Source: Chloroflexota bacterium
GTDB taxonomy: Bacteria > Chloroflexota > Limnocylindria > P2-11E
Assembly: GCA_005881885.1 (NCBI GenBank)
Contig: VBDX01000116.1
Location: 1-51,569, forward strand
DNA: 51,569 bases
Direction: 5' to 3'
Shown: positions 25,161 to 32,911 of the stretch, piece after piece
How positions within the stretch are numbered: the first letter of the stretch is position 1
How the letters are laid out: every line of letters begins with the position of its first letter
Made by a program: the position numbers and the translations under genes
The notes under the pieces: generated by a model
Databases searched by the model: none
Told to the model about the DNA's origin: nothing
Seen by the model: the letters and a program-made list of their open reading frames with translations, nothing else

Positions 25161-25694
25161 TCATTGCAGTGAATCCAGCTCCGATCGCGTCAGTCGCATC
25201 AGGTACTCGGGATCGGGCTCATCGGGAACCTGGGCGACTCGCAGTGGCCTGAATCCCGCCTTCTCATACGCTCGTATCGCAGCCATGTTCTTCACTGAGG
25301 GCCCGATCACGCAGACGTCGATGCGGTGGAATGGGAAGGCGACGTCGCGGAGGAACGCGCGAAGCATGGCCGGCCCGTGGCCGCGGCCGACGAGCTCGGC
25401 CTCGCCGATGAAGAGATCGACCCCAACGGCCTCCTCATCGAGACCGAGCGCAGCCGCGTACTCGGGCGAGTCACCGATCCGGTAGTGCTGGAACATGCCC
25501 ACCGGGCGCGCGTCGATGTGGGCCACGTAGCGGTAGGTCGGCTCGCCCTGGAGCGCGGCACGGTAGTGCTCGATCTCGGCCTCGGGATACGGGAGGCGCG
25601 TGCCCTCATCCCACCACCGACGCACGTGCGGCTCGAGAAGCCAGCGGCGAATGAGGGGAAAGTCCTCCTCGCGCAGCGGCGTGAAGGTGTACTT
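25161..25694 (-). CDS. GNAT-family N-acetyltransferase (AAC(6')-like), start unresolved
   Basis: About 177 residues of a GNAT domain in the AAC(6')/RimJ-like layout: EEDFPLIRRWLLEPHVRRWWDEG at the N-terminus, VGVDLFIGEAELVGRGHGPAMLRAF (acetyl-CoA loop, GRGHGP) and NMAAIRAYEKAGFRP. The substrate may be an aminoglycoside-like amine, an amino-sugar or a protein N-terminus; resistance cannot be claimed. The conserved domain begins at once after the AOR stop (TAA 25695-25693), but no ATG, GTG or TTG is in frame there. The nearest is an ATG at 25841 inside the AOR gene, which would add 49 Arg/Ser-rich residues. Coordinates given start at the first domain codon. Confidence 0.72.
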   Translation of the reverse strand, partial: KYTFTPLREEDFPLIRRWLLEPHVRRWWDEGTRLPYPEAEIEHYRAALQGEPTYRYVAHIDARPVGMFQHYRIGDSPEYAAALGLDEEAVGVDLFIGEAELVGRGHGPAMLRAFLRDVAFPFHRIDVCVIGPSVKNMAAIRAYEKAGFRPLRVAQVPDEPDPEYLMRLTRSELDSLQ

Positions 25695-27444
25695 AGGCGT
25701 ACTCGGCGATCTGGAGCCGTGAGAGCGTCTCGGGCAGGGGCACGCCCTGTTCGTTCCAGCCCCGCGCGGCGTAGTAGGCGCGGATCTGCCCGGCGAGATC
25801 GTCCTGATCGAGGCGGACCTTCGAAAGCGGACCGGTGACATGCGGCTTCGTGACCTGCCCCGGTAGCCGATCGTCGTCCGCGCCGAAGCCTTCGCGGATG
25901 TTGAACAGGCGCGCGAGCGTCAGCGACCGCTCCCCGATCTCGGCGAGCTCGGCGACGGTGATCCCCCACCCCGTGACCGCGTTGACGATGTCCGTGAGCT
26001 TCGGATCGTCGTACTTCAGGAAGAAGCACATGCCGACGGTGTTGCGCGCGCTGCGCGACGGAAGGTTCGCGTTCAGATGGTCGCCGCCGGACGGACTCGT
26101 CGCATAGCTGATGCGGACCTGCTTGCCGTACTCGGTGCGCTGCCGCGGATCGTGCATCGCGATCTCGAGGCCTTTCACCGTCGTGAGGAATTCCTTGCCC
26201 CCGAGCCGCTCCGCCGCGCGCGCCGAGCCCTCGGCGAGGACGTCCCCCAGGCCTTCGCGCTTCGCGATCGCTTCGAGCGTGGCGAGGAGGGCTTTCCCGC
26301 TGCCGAACTCGAGTGGCACCCCATCGACCTCCGCATTGGCAAGGATCCCGCGCCGCTGAAGGTCCATCGCCCACGCGACCGTCGCCCCAAACGAGATCGT
26401 GTCGACCCCGAGCGCGTTGCAGCGCTCGTTCGCCTTCGCGACCACGGCGAGATCACCGATGCCGCAGTCGGAGCCCATCGCGGCGATCGACTCGAATTCG
26501 GGGCCGCCGTACTTCGGATCGATCTGGTATGGCTGCTCGAGCTTCACGACCTTCTTGCAGCGCACCGTGCAGGCCCAGCATGCCTCCATCTTGATGCGAT
26601 AGCCCGTTTCGACGAGGGCCTCGGCGCTGATCTCGGCCGCGCGATCGAACGGCCCGCCCTCGTAGTTGCGCACGGCCATGCCCCCGACCTTGGTGTACCC
26701 GTCGAGGCCCATGCCGGTCCCGAAGTTATGGAAGGCCCAGTGGTTCTCCTGAAGTGTGTCCGCCACCCAGCGCCCGATCTCCTTCACCTTCGGCGGATCC
26801 GCCAGCGGCAGGTTCTTCGAGCCCCTCACGACGATCGCCTTGAGCTTCTTCGAGCCCATGACCGCGCCGAGCCCTGCGCGGCCAGCGATGTCCTTGTAGT
26901 CGTTCACGATCCCGGCGATCTTCACGCACTTCTCGCCGGACGGCCCGATCTCGCAGACCCGCGCGAGCCGCTCGCCGACCTCGGCTTTGAGCGTGTCTTC
27001 GGTGTCCATGATCTCGAGGCCCCAGAGGTGCTCGGCGTCGCGGATCTCGACCTGGTCGTCCTTGATGTAGATGTAGACCGGCGAGGTCGCCGCGCCCTTC
27101 ACGACGATCCCGTCCCACCCCGCGCGTTTGAGCTCCGCTCCCCAGAACCCGCCGACCTCGGCCTCGCCGAAGGCGTTCGTCAGCGGCGACTTCGCGCCGA
27201 CGGCGTGCCGCGATGCCCCGGAGAGGGGTGTGCCGGTCAGGACGCCCATGGCGAACACCAGGATGTTCTCGGGACCCAGCGGATCGGCCCCGGTCGGCAG
27301 CTCCTTCAGCAGATAGTGGGCGATCATCGCGCGACCGCCCGGGTTGCGGCGGAACGTCGCCTCGTCCATCTCCTCGACGGATGTCGTTCGCGAGGTGAGG
27401 TCGACGCGCAAGATGCGACCCCAGGATCCGTGCCGTTCGCCCAT
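25693..27444 (-). CDS. Aldehyde ferredoxin oxidoreductase-family tungstoenzyme
   Basis: A 583-residue AOR-family protein. It has the N-terminal domain (GRILRVDLTS, NPGGRAMIAHYLL, SGASRHAVGAKSPLT, GGFWGAELKRAGWDGIVVKG) and the central and C-terminal domains with the [4Fe-4S] ligands Cys289-x2-Cys292-x3-Cys296 and a distal Cys473 (GMCFFLKYDD). AOR enzymes hold tungsto-bispyranopterin and oxidise aldehydes (or reduce acids) using ferredoxin, so anaerobic or microaerobic metabolism is implied. The ATG at 27444 lies 7 nt after a TACGAT -10 box shared with the divergent gene. The GNAT gene follows with no gap. Substrate range cannot be read from sequence. Confidence 0.92.
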   Translation of the reverse strand: MGERHGSWGRILRVDLTSRTTSVEEMDEATFRRNPGGRAMIAHYLLKELPTGADPLGPENILVFAMGVLTGTPLSGASRHAVGAKSPLTNAFGEAEVGGFWGAELKRAGWDGIVVKGAATSPVYIYIKDDQVEIRDAEHLWGLEIMDTEDTLKAEVGERLARVCEIGPSGEKCVKIAGIVNDYKDIAGRAGLGAVMGSKKLKAIVVRGSKNLPLADPPKVKEIGRWVADTLQENHWAFHNFGTGMGLDGYTKVGGMAVRNYEGGPFDRAAEISAEALVETGYRIKMEACWACTVRCKKVVKLEQPYQIDPKYGGPEFESIAAMGSDCGIGDLAVVAKANERCNALGVDTISFGATVAWAMDLQRRGILANAEVDGVPLEFGSGKALLATLEAIAKREGLGDVLAEGSARAAERLGGKEFLTTVKGLEIAMHDPRQRTEYGKQVRISYATSPSGGDHLNANLPSRSARNTVGMCFFLKYDDPKLTDIVNAVTGWGITVAELAEIGERSLTLARLFNIREGFGADDDRLPGQVTKPHVTGPLSKVRLDQDDLAGQIRAYYAARGWNEQGVPLPETLSRLQIAEYA

Positions 27445-27450
27445 CACGGA

Positions 27451-27457
27451 TATCGTA
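27451..27457. promoter_or_regulatory. Overlapping bidirectional -10 element (TATCGTA)
   Basis: The heptamer TATCGTA supplies TATCGT on the plus strand and TACGAT on the minus strand, both TAnnnT. It lies in the 23 bp between divergent start codons. The minus start (AOR, 27444) is 7 nt from its -10, a leaderless spacing; the plus ATG (27468) is 11 nt away, with an alternative TTG at 27462 (5 nt). Confidence 0.5.
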
Positions 27458-27467
27458 TTTGTTGCGC

Positions 27468-27875
27468 ATGTCCGAGTACGACCTCGTCTGCGACGCATGC
27501 GGCCAGCCCTGTGAGCCGATGGACGCGGTCGTGTCGTGGACGTCGCGTGATGGGATCGAGAGCGCCTTCGCGCTGACGCATGCTGCGCATGTGCCAGGCG
27601 GCGCAACCGAGCGCGTCGAGGTCCGGAAGCTCGTCTGGCCGAACGGGTACCTGACGTTCGTGGGCGCGCGCCTTGGGATGAAGATCGCCGATCCGGAGAC
27701 GCTTCGCGCGATCGTCTGGGCGCTCGCGCCATTCGTAATGCGTCACGACAACGCCGCTGAGATGGACGGGATCCGCGCGGCCTCCTTCGGCGCTATTCCA
27801 GGGGTGAAGCCGGGCACCGAGGCGACGGCGCGGAAGCCTGCGCCGGCGAAGGAGGAGGTCGAGGCCGGGAAGTGA
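27468..27875 (+). CDS. Small protein with CxxCxxxC element, divergent from AOR
   Basis: A 135-residue protein of unknown function. The N-terminus YDLVCDACGQPC (Cys-x2-Cys-x3-Cys) suggests a single treble-clef or zinc-ribbon half. It is followed by WTSRDGIESAFALTHAAH, where further His residues could complete a metal site. The C-terminus is a Lys/Ala/Glu-rich tail. No family is recognised. It shares a bidirectional promoter with the tungstoenzyme gene, so an accessory, sensing or metal-related role with AOR is possible but unproven. In-frame TTG codons at 27459 and 27462 are alternative starts. Confidence 0.65.
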   Translation: MSEYDLVCDACGQPCEPMDAVVSWTSRDGIESAFALTHAAHVPGGATERVEVRKLVWPNGYLTFVGARLGMKIADPETLRAIVWALAPFVMRHDNAAEMDGIRAASFGAIPGVKPGTEATARKPAPAKEEVEAGK

Positions 27876-27885
27876 CCTCTCGGGG

Positions 27886-28137
27886 TCAATTCCAGCGTCG
27901 CGGCCCTTGGTCGTCGTCGATCCGGCGGCCGCGCCAATACCTGATCTCGCCGCCGCGACCACCGCCGCGACTCGGACGGTCGATGTCCTGCGTGAGCACG
28001 AACACCGCAGCGCCGAGGATGGCACCGACGGTCGGCCCGATCGAGTTCGCGTCCAGGGCCCATGCGGCCGTCTCGCCGGCCGCGAACGCTGCGCAGATAA
28101 GCAAGAGCCGTAGGTAAGCGGCCTGCGTCGGATTCAC
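27886..28137 (-). CDS. Small two-helix membrane protein
   Basis: An 83-residue hypothetical protein. The GTG start overlaps the stop of the adenosine deaminase-like gene as GTGA, so it is translationally coupled. Two hydrophobic helices (about 8-25, YLRLLLICAAFAAGETAAW, and 30-46, IGPTVGAILGAAVFVL) are followed by a basic, Gly/Arg-rich cytoplasmic tail (PSRGGGRGGEIRYWRGRR). It converges with the zinc-ribbon gene, 10 bp between stops. Function unknown. Confidence 0.55.
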   Translation of the reverse strand: MNPTQAAYLRLLLICAAFAAGETAAWALDANSIGPTVGAILGAAVFVLTQDIDRPSRGGGRGGEIRYWRGRRIDDDQGPRRWN

Positions 28138-29126
28138 GTTCCGTTCCTTCGCACGAATGAGGCCTCCTTCGCCCACGCTCCACATTCGACGAGCTCCTCC
28201 TTCGTCACCCAGCCACTCCGAACGGCGAGACGAAGCTCGTCGCGGAGTGTCGTCTCGAGCATCTCGGGGCCGTCGGTGTTGAACGAGAAGCGGACCTTGT
28301 GCTTCTTGAAGGTTGCGATGTACTCGCCGAGCTCGTCGGCGTCCTTGACCACCTTCGTGTCCAGGTTCGACGAGGGGCAGATCTCGAGCAAGACACCGCG
28401 CTCCGCGAGACGCTTGCAGAGGTCGCGGTCCTGCGCCGCGTGGATGCCATGGCCGATGCGGTCGGGCTCAAGGTAGCGGAGCGCCTCGTCCACGCTCTCC
28501 CAGCCCTCTTCCTCACCCGCGTGAACCGTGGTGCCGAGGCCGGACTTGCGGGCCTTCTTGAAGAGCGACGCGTAGTCGCGGTAATGGAACTCGGGGTGGC
28601 GCGGCCCGGCGATGTCGATGCCGACGACACCCCGATGCCGGTAGGCGATCGCCTTCTCGACGAGGATGGTGTTCAGCCGTTCGTCGAACGTGCGGTCGAG
28701 GCAGAAGATGAGTCCCGCCTTCACCGGATACTCGAGGAGCGCGCGGTCCAGACCGCGGGCCGACGCCATGATGATGTGATCCAGGTCGCGCTCGCCGCCG
28801 CGGTTCCGCTTCATCGGGTTGTAGCGCAGCTCGAGGGTGGTGATATTGGCTTTGCGGTAGGCCCCGCCGACCACCTGATAGACGGACTGCTCGACCGCGA
28901 GCGGACTCGATTGGATCAGCTCGGTCCAGCGGTAAAGCGCCAGGAAATCCTCGAACGACTCTTTCGCCTGTTTGCGAATGGTGATGAGGTCGACGAACTC
29001 CCAGTAGTCCTTCGTCGGGAGGCGGATTCCCTGCTCGTGCGCGATGCCCCACATCGCCGCCGGATCGACCGCACCACCGAGATGTACGTGCAATTCGGTG
29101 AGCTCATCGCCGAGCGGGTGCGGCAT
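28134..29126 (-). CDS. add: Adenosine deaminase-family amidohydrolase
   Basis: A 330-residue metal-dependent deaminase. Motifs in order: HVHLGG (zinc His13, His15), LELRYNP, HAGEE (zinc His202, catalytic Glu205), RIGHGIHA (His226), EICPSSNLDTK and SFNTDGP (zinc Asp285). Canonical adenosine deaminases end this last motif DDP, the second Asp contacting the purine; here it is Gly286. The metal site and catalytic Glu are intact, so deamination is likely, but the base specificity may differ from adenosine. The small membrane-protein gene overlaps its stop. Confidence 0.85.
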   Translation of the reverse strand: MPHPLGDELTELHVHLGGAVDPAAMWGIAHEQGIRLPTKDYWEFVDLITIRKQAKESFEDFLALYRWTELIQSSPLAVEQSVYQVVGGAYRKANITTLELRYNPMKRNRGGERDLDHIIMASARGLDRALLEYPVKAGLIFCLDRTFDERLNTILVEKAIAYRHRGVVGIDIAGPRHPEFHYRDYASLFKKARKSGLGTTVHAGEEEGWESVDEALRYLEPDRIGHGIHAAQDRDLCKRLAERGVLLEICPSSNLDTKVVKDADELGEYIATFKKHKVRFSFNTDGPEMLETTLRDELRLAVRSGWVTKEELVECGAWAKEASFVRRNGT

Positions 29127-29309
29127 CTTGCGCGCAGGCTAACGGAGCACCGGGCGGGAGACGCTGAGCGGGTGGCACGGGGGAGCGGGTTGCGCGCGAG
29201 CCGCTGACCGGCCGCGTCGCCGGGAGGCTGATGCAACGCGAGCAAAGCGGACCGGTAGGTGAGCGCGCGACCCCGACCCCGGGACAGGACCCGCTCAGCC
29301 GGACTGCTG

Positions 29310-29720
29310 CTAGCTGCCTTGCTCCCGTGTAGGAGGACGCCGCACCCGCCGGCGGCGCCGCGGCCGTGAGGGAGCGCCCTCGGGGTGCTCGCGCCAGACG
29401 ATGTGCCCATCGTCGTCGGCTGACGCGATCTGCACGAGGCGGTCCCAGAACTCGGCCCGGCGGATGTCCTGCTCGGCCTGATCGCGGCTGACGTCTCGTT
29501 CCAGCATCACGTCGCAGTCGTAGGGCGACCCGACGACCTTCCAGCCGTTCTCGGTCAGCAGGTCGAGCAGCCGGGCGATCTCGGTGAGGCGCCGCGGTGT
29601 GTCCGCGACGTATTCACGCAGCCAACCGGAATATGTGCGCTTGCCGCGATCCGCCCGATCGAGCTCGTCGCGGACCGTCCCGAAGACGTGGATGAGGATG
29701 TAAGTCGGTGTCGCCGCCAC
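29310..29720 (-). CDS. Conserved-looking hypothetical protein
   Basis: A 136-residue protein that I do not recognise. It opens with a short beta-type segment (TYILIHVFG), then alternating helices (DELDRADRGKRTYSGWLREYVA, RRLTEIARLLDLLTENGW), a VVGSPYDCDVMLERDV element and a strongly basic C-terminal tail (RPRRRRRVRR). No signal peptide or TM segment. The GTG start lies 9 bp downstream of the next hypothetical gene, and the two are probably cotranscribed. Confidence 0.6.
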   Translation of the reverse strand: MAATPTYILIHVFGTVRDELDRADRGKRTYSGWLREYVADTPRRLTEIARLLDLLTENGWKVVGSPYDCDVMLERDVSRDQAEQDIRRAEFWDRLVQIASADDDGHIVWREHPEGAPSRPRRRRRVRRPPTREQGS

Positions 29721-29729
29721 GTCCGGAGT

Positions 29730-30041
29730 TTAGCCGCGCTCCTCCACGAAGCGGTAGCCACCGTCGGAATCCTTGGCGATCACGACGAGAGCACCGTTCT
29801 TGAAGCCGGTCTGGCCCTTGAGGGCGGGGCAGATCAGGTGGTAGTGCTCGTGCTCGGGCGGCACGCAAACGCAACGTTCGCTCTTGATCTCGGCGTCGAA
29901 ACGCCGCGCGCCGATACGGAGCGCGACGCGCTCGCCGGGGCTCGGGAAGAGCTTCCAGGCGTCCTTTGTGATCAGGATGCGAGTCTTGCGAACGTCCTCA
30001 CCGCTAAGCCGGTGCCGATAGGTGGAACGGGAAACGCTCAT
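29730..30041 (-). CDS. Hypothetical soluble protein
   Basis: A 103-residue protein of unknown function. It begins with a basic stretch (STYRHRLSGEDVRKTRILI), then a beta-rich middle (ERVALRIGARRFDAEIKSERCVCVPPEHEHYHLIC) with two or three Cys and a HEHYH cluster that could bind metal. The end is TGFKNGALVVIAKD. No homologous family recognised. It sits between glcF and another hypothetical gene on the same strand. Confidence 0.55.
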   Translation of the reverse strand: MSVSRSTYRHRLSGEDVRKTRILITKDAWKLFPSPGERVALRIGARRFDAEIKSERCVCVPPEHEHYHLICPALKGQTGFKNGALVVIAKDSDGGYRFVEERG

Positions 30042-30114
30042 GCGTCACCTATTTTCGCATGAAACGCGTGTCGCTGCTCCCACCAAAAGTGCGCTCGGCC
30101 GCTTGACGCTTGTG

Positions 30115-31365
30115 CTAGGGGTCGGCTGCGATCGCCGCGTTCGGATCGTCGAGAAAGCGCGCGATGTGCATCACTCGCACGCGCGAGCCCGCCTCGCGCA
30201 GGCCCGCGGCGATCTGGAGGATGCAGCCAGGGTTGGCGCTCACGATCACGTCGGGCGCCGCATCGAGGATGGCGCGCACTTTGTCCCGCTGGAGCACCCG
30301 CGAGATTTCCGAGTGAGTCAGGTTGTAAATACCAGCGCTACCACAGCAGCGCTCCGGGTCCGCGATCTCGACGAGCGTCACGCCCTCGATCGCGCGCAGT
30401 AGGCCACGCGGCTGCGCGCGCACGCGCTGGCCGTGGGCCAGGTGGCAGGCGTCCTGGTAGACGACGCGCAGCGGCCGCGGCGCGCGCTGGAGGCGTGGCT
30501 TCGCGACCTCGCAGACATCGCGCACCCGCGCCGCGAACGCTTTCGCGCGATCCGCCCAGAGCGCGTCGGCGGCCAGCATCTCGCCGTAGTCCTTGAGATG
30601 CGCACCGCACCCGGCCGCGTTGACCACGATCTTCGCTTCGCTCCCGGCGAACGCGTCGATGTTGAGGCGCGCCAACTCGCGCGCGCCCTCGCCATCGCCG
30701 GCGTGGGCATGCAGCGCACCGCAGCAGACCTGCTCTTCCGGCACGCTCACCCGCAGGCCGTCGCGTTCGAGCAGTCGCACGGTCGCACGCTCGGTCTCCC
30801 CGAAGGCCTCACGCATGATGCAGCCGGCGAAGACGCATGCCTCCGGGTCGGGTCGCTCCGCACCCCGGAACGCCGCGCCCTCCCCAGGCGGCGCGAGGGA
30901 CGCCGCCCACCCGAGACGACCCGGTAGCCGTGCGGCGAGCCGAGTGAGGCCGAGCCGCCCGGCGAGTCGAGTGATCCAACTGAAGAGCGCAAGTCGTCGG
31001 CGATCTGCGACCGTATCGAGCGCCGCGCGTACGACCGGACCGTTCGCGTCGCGCTCCCGCAGGACCTCGCGTGCGCCTTCCATGATCCGGCCGAACGGCA
31101 CTCCGGACGGGCACGCCGTCTCGCACGCGCGGCATACCAAACACGCTTCGAGGTGTCCGACCAGGGTCGACGGCGGCTGTCGCTCCGCGCCCAGGGGCCC
31201 CTGCCCCCTCGAATCCTCTACGAGTTCGCGGATCAACTGAATGCGGCCGCGCGGCGAGTCGGCCTCATCACCGAGAACGCGATAGGTCGGGCAATCGTTC
31301 AGGCACAGCCCGCACGAGATGCACGTGGCGAGATCGTCGGGTCTTACATGGGATGAGACGGCGAT
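30115..31365 (-). CDS. glcF: Glycolate oxidase iron-sulfur subunit-like protein
   Basis: About 416 residues. Two [4Fe-4S] ferredoxin motifs (CISCGLCLNDCP and CLVCRACETACP) are followed by two CCG-type cysteine-rich domains (VCCGALHAHAG ... and ERCCGSAGIYNLTH). This matches GlcF, which passes electrons from the FAD subunit to the quinone pool. Divergent glcD (31384) is the partner. The frame has no ATG/GTG/TTG at the expected N-terminus; the next is far upstream inside glcD (31857). A -10 box TATGCT lies 6 nt before an in-frame ATC at 31365, giving IAVSSHVRPDDLATC. I place the start there, as a rare non-canonical start or a sequence error for ATG. Residues around 50-60 carry a GC-rich repeat-derived insert. 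Confidence 0.82.
   Translation of the reverse strand: MAVSSHVRPDDLATCISCGLCLNDCPTYRVLGDEADSPRGRIQLIRELVEDSRGQGPLGAERQPPSTLVGHLEACLVCRACETACPSGVPFGRIMEGAREVLRERDANGPVVRAALDTVADRRRLALFSWITRLAGRLGLTRLAARLPGRLGWAASLAPPGEGAAFRGAERPDPEACVFAGCIMREAFGETERATVRLLERDGLRVSVPEEQVCCGALHAHAGDGEGARELARLNIDAFAGSEAKIVVNAAGCGAHLKDYGEMLAADALWADRAKAFAARVRDVCEVAKPRLQRAPRPLRVVYQDACHLAHGQRVRAQPRGLLRAIEGVTLVEIADPERCCGSAGIYNLTHSEISRVLQRDKVRAILDAAPDVIVSANPGCILQIAAGLREAGSRVRVMHIARFLDDPNAAIAADP
31193..31216. repeat. GC-rich palindromic repeat inside glcF
   Basis: A 24-bp element with AGGGGCCCCT at its core, ending CCTCGAATCC. It matches the element at 47872-47898 at 21 of 24 aligned positions (one gap). It encodes a variable-looking DSRGQGPLG stretch between the two ferredoxin motifs. 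Confidence 0.5.
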
Positions 31366-31370
31366 GTCCC

Positions 31371-31377
31371 TAGCATA
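31371..31377. promoter_or_regulatory. Overlapping bidirectional -10 element (TAGCATA)
   Basis: TAGCATA gives TAGCAT on the plus strand, 7 nt before the glcD ATG, and TATGCT on the minus strand, 6 nt before the glcF ATC. Only 18 bp separate the two start codons, so both mRNAs would be leaderless and start within one polymerase footprint. Confidence 0.55.
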
Positions 31378-31383
31378 CGGACG

Positions 31384-32835
31384 ATGGCGATCGGCGCCGC
31401 CGGCATCGCAGCGCGATTGCGCGATGAGCTGCCGGCCGGTCGCGTGATCGACGATCCCGCAACGCTCCTCCCCTACGCGTACGACGCCTCTTTCTGGTCC
31501 CTCCGGCAGCGGCGTATCCCCGAGGCCGTCGTCGTGCCCGAGTCCCCGGCAGAGGTCGTGTCCGTCGTTCGCGTCGCCAACGAGACGGGAACGCCGATCG
31601 TCGCGCGCGGCGCGGGCACCGGGCAGACCGGCGGGGCGATCGCGCCGGAAGGCGGGATCGTCATCTCGTTCGCGCGCATGCGAAGGATCCTCGAGATCGA
31701 TCGGCCCAATCTGCAAGCGGTCGTCGAGCCGGGACTCGTCTATGTCGATTTCCAGAACGCTCTCGCAAGTCACGGCCTCTTCTTTCCACCCGACCCCGGC
31801 AGCGGTCGCGCCTGCACGCTCGGCGGGATGGCCGCGAATAACGCGAGCGGGCCGCATGCGGTCCGCTGGGGAACGACCTCGGCCTACGTCCTGGGCGCCG
31901 AGGTCGTCCTTCCGGACGCCTCGGTCATCACCACCGGGGGCGTGCGCTCGAAGGCGCTCAAGTCCTCCAGCGGCATCGATCTCACGAAGCTGTTCGTCGG
32001 CTCCGAGGGGACGCTCGGGATCTTCACGCGACTGCGCCTTCGCGTGCAGCCGCGACCGCCGGCACGCGCGGTGATCCTCGCGGGATACTCGAAGCTCGAA
32101 GACACGGTCGCATCGCTCGACGATCTGTTCGCGGCCGGGATCCTCCCTTCGACGGCGGAGCTCCTCGATCGCAGCGCGGTCGAGGCGATACAGCTATGGA
32201 AGCCGGAGCTCGCGCTGCCCGAGGGCGAAGCCGTCCTCTTCATCGAAGTGGAGGGCACCCCCGATCAGGTCGCGGCGAACGTCCGCTACACCGACGGGAT
32301 CGTTCGGCGTCGCGCGACGGTCACGCGTTTCGCTGAGGACGAAAAGGAGATCCAGCGCCTGTGGTCGGCGCGGAGCGGCCTCGCCGCCGCGACGGCGCTC
32401 GCGCATCCCGGTAAGCACCGCATCTTCGCCGGCGAGGATCTCGCGGTGCCACTCTCCGAGATCCCGCGGACGGTCCGCCGCGCGCGCGAGCTCGGCGCGG
32501 AGCTACGGATCGCGGTCGTCTTCTACGGTCACTTCGGCGACGGGAACGTGCACACCGCGATCCTCATCGACCCCGAGGATGCCGACGAGGTCCGCCGCGC
32601 CGACGAGCTCGCCGACCGCCTGCACAAGCTTGCGATCGAGGTCGGCGGGACCGTCACCGGCGAGCACGGGACCGGCGCGGTTCGCGCTCCGTACATGCGC
32701 GCCGAGCACGGTGACGCGCTCGACGTGATGAAGCGCATCAAGGACGTCCTGGACCCCAAGGGGATCTTGAATCCAGGCAAGATCTGGGCAGAAGACCGAG
32801 TACCGGGTGGCAGGCTGCTTGGCTCGGAGGACTAG
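31384..32835 (+). CDS. glcD: FAD-linked oxidase, glycolate oxidase subunit GlcD-like
   Basis: A 483-residue FAD-binding PCMH-type oxidase. The N-terminal FAD domain carries PIVARGAGTGQTGGAIA, GLVYVDFQNAL, DPGSGRACTLGGMAANNASG and LFVGSEGTLGIFT. The C-terminal cap domain includes HFGDGNVHTAILID and GEHGTGAVRAPYM, followed by KDVLDPKGILNPGK. These are hallmarks of the GlcD/D-lactate dehydrogenase group that oxidises 2-hydroxy acids. Together with divergent glcF it probably forms a D-2-hydroxyacid (glycolate or D-lactate) dehydrogenase. The start is leaderless. Confidence 0.92.
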   Translation: MAIGAAGIAARLRDELPAGRVIDDPATLLPYAYDASFWSLRQRRIPEAVVVPESPAEVVSVVRVANETGTPIVARGAGTGQTGGAIAPEGGIVISFARMRRILEIDRPNLQAVVEPGLVYVDFQNALASHGLFFPPDPGSGRACTLGGMAANNASGPHAVRWGTTSAYVLGAEVVLPDASVITTGGVRSKALKSSSGIDLTKLFVGSEGTLGIFTRLRLRVQPRPPARAVILAGYSKLEDTVASLDDLFAAGILPSTAELLDRSAVEAIQLWKPELALPEGEAVLFIEVEGTPDQVAANVRYTDGIVRRRATVTRFAEDEKEIQRLWSARSGLAAATALAHPGKHRIFAGEDLAVPLSEIPRTVRRARELGAELRIAVVFYGHFGDGNVHTAILIDPEDADEVRRADELADRLHKLAIEVGGTVTGEHGTGAVRAPYMRAEHGDALDVMKRIKDVLDPKGILNPGKIWAEDRVPGGRLLGSED

Positions 32836-32911
32836 TCTTTCGCCGGCCGGTCGGTGCCCGATCGGCGGCGCAAGGATGCGTATTGAGGACCCGCGTCCAG
32901 GGGGAGGAAGG

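Noticed and set aside
29127-29309. Gap upstream of the adenosine deaminase-like gene
   Set aside because: Searched for a tRNA, small ORF or hairpin; nothing convincing on either strand.
31366-31857. N-terminal extension of glcF back to an ATG at 31857
   Set aside because: The extra 164 codons lie antisense to glcD, are Arg/Asp-rich and show no conserved element.
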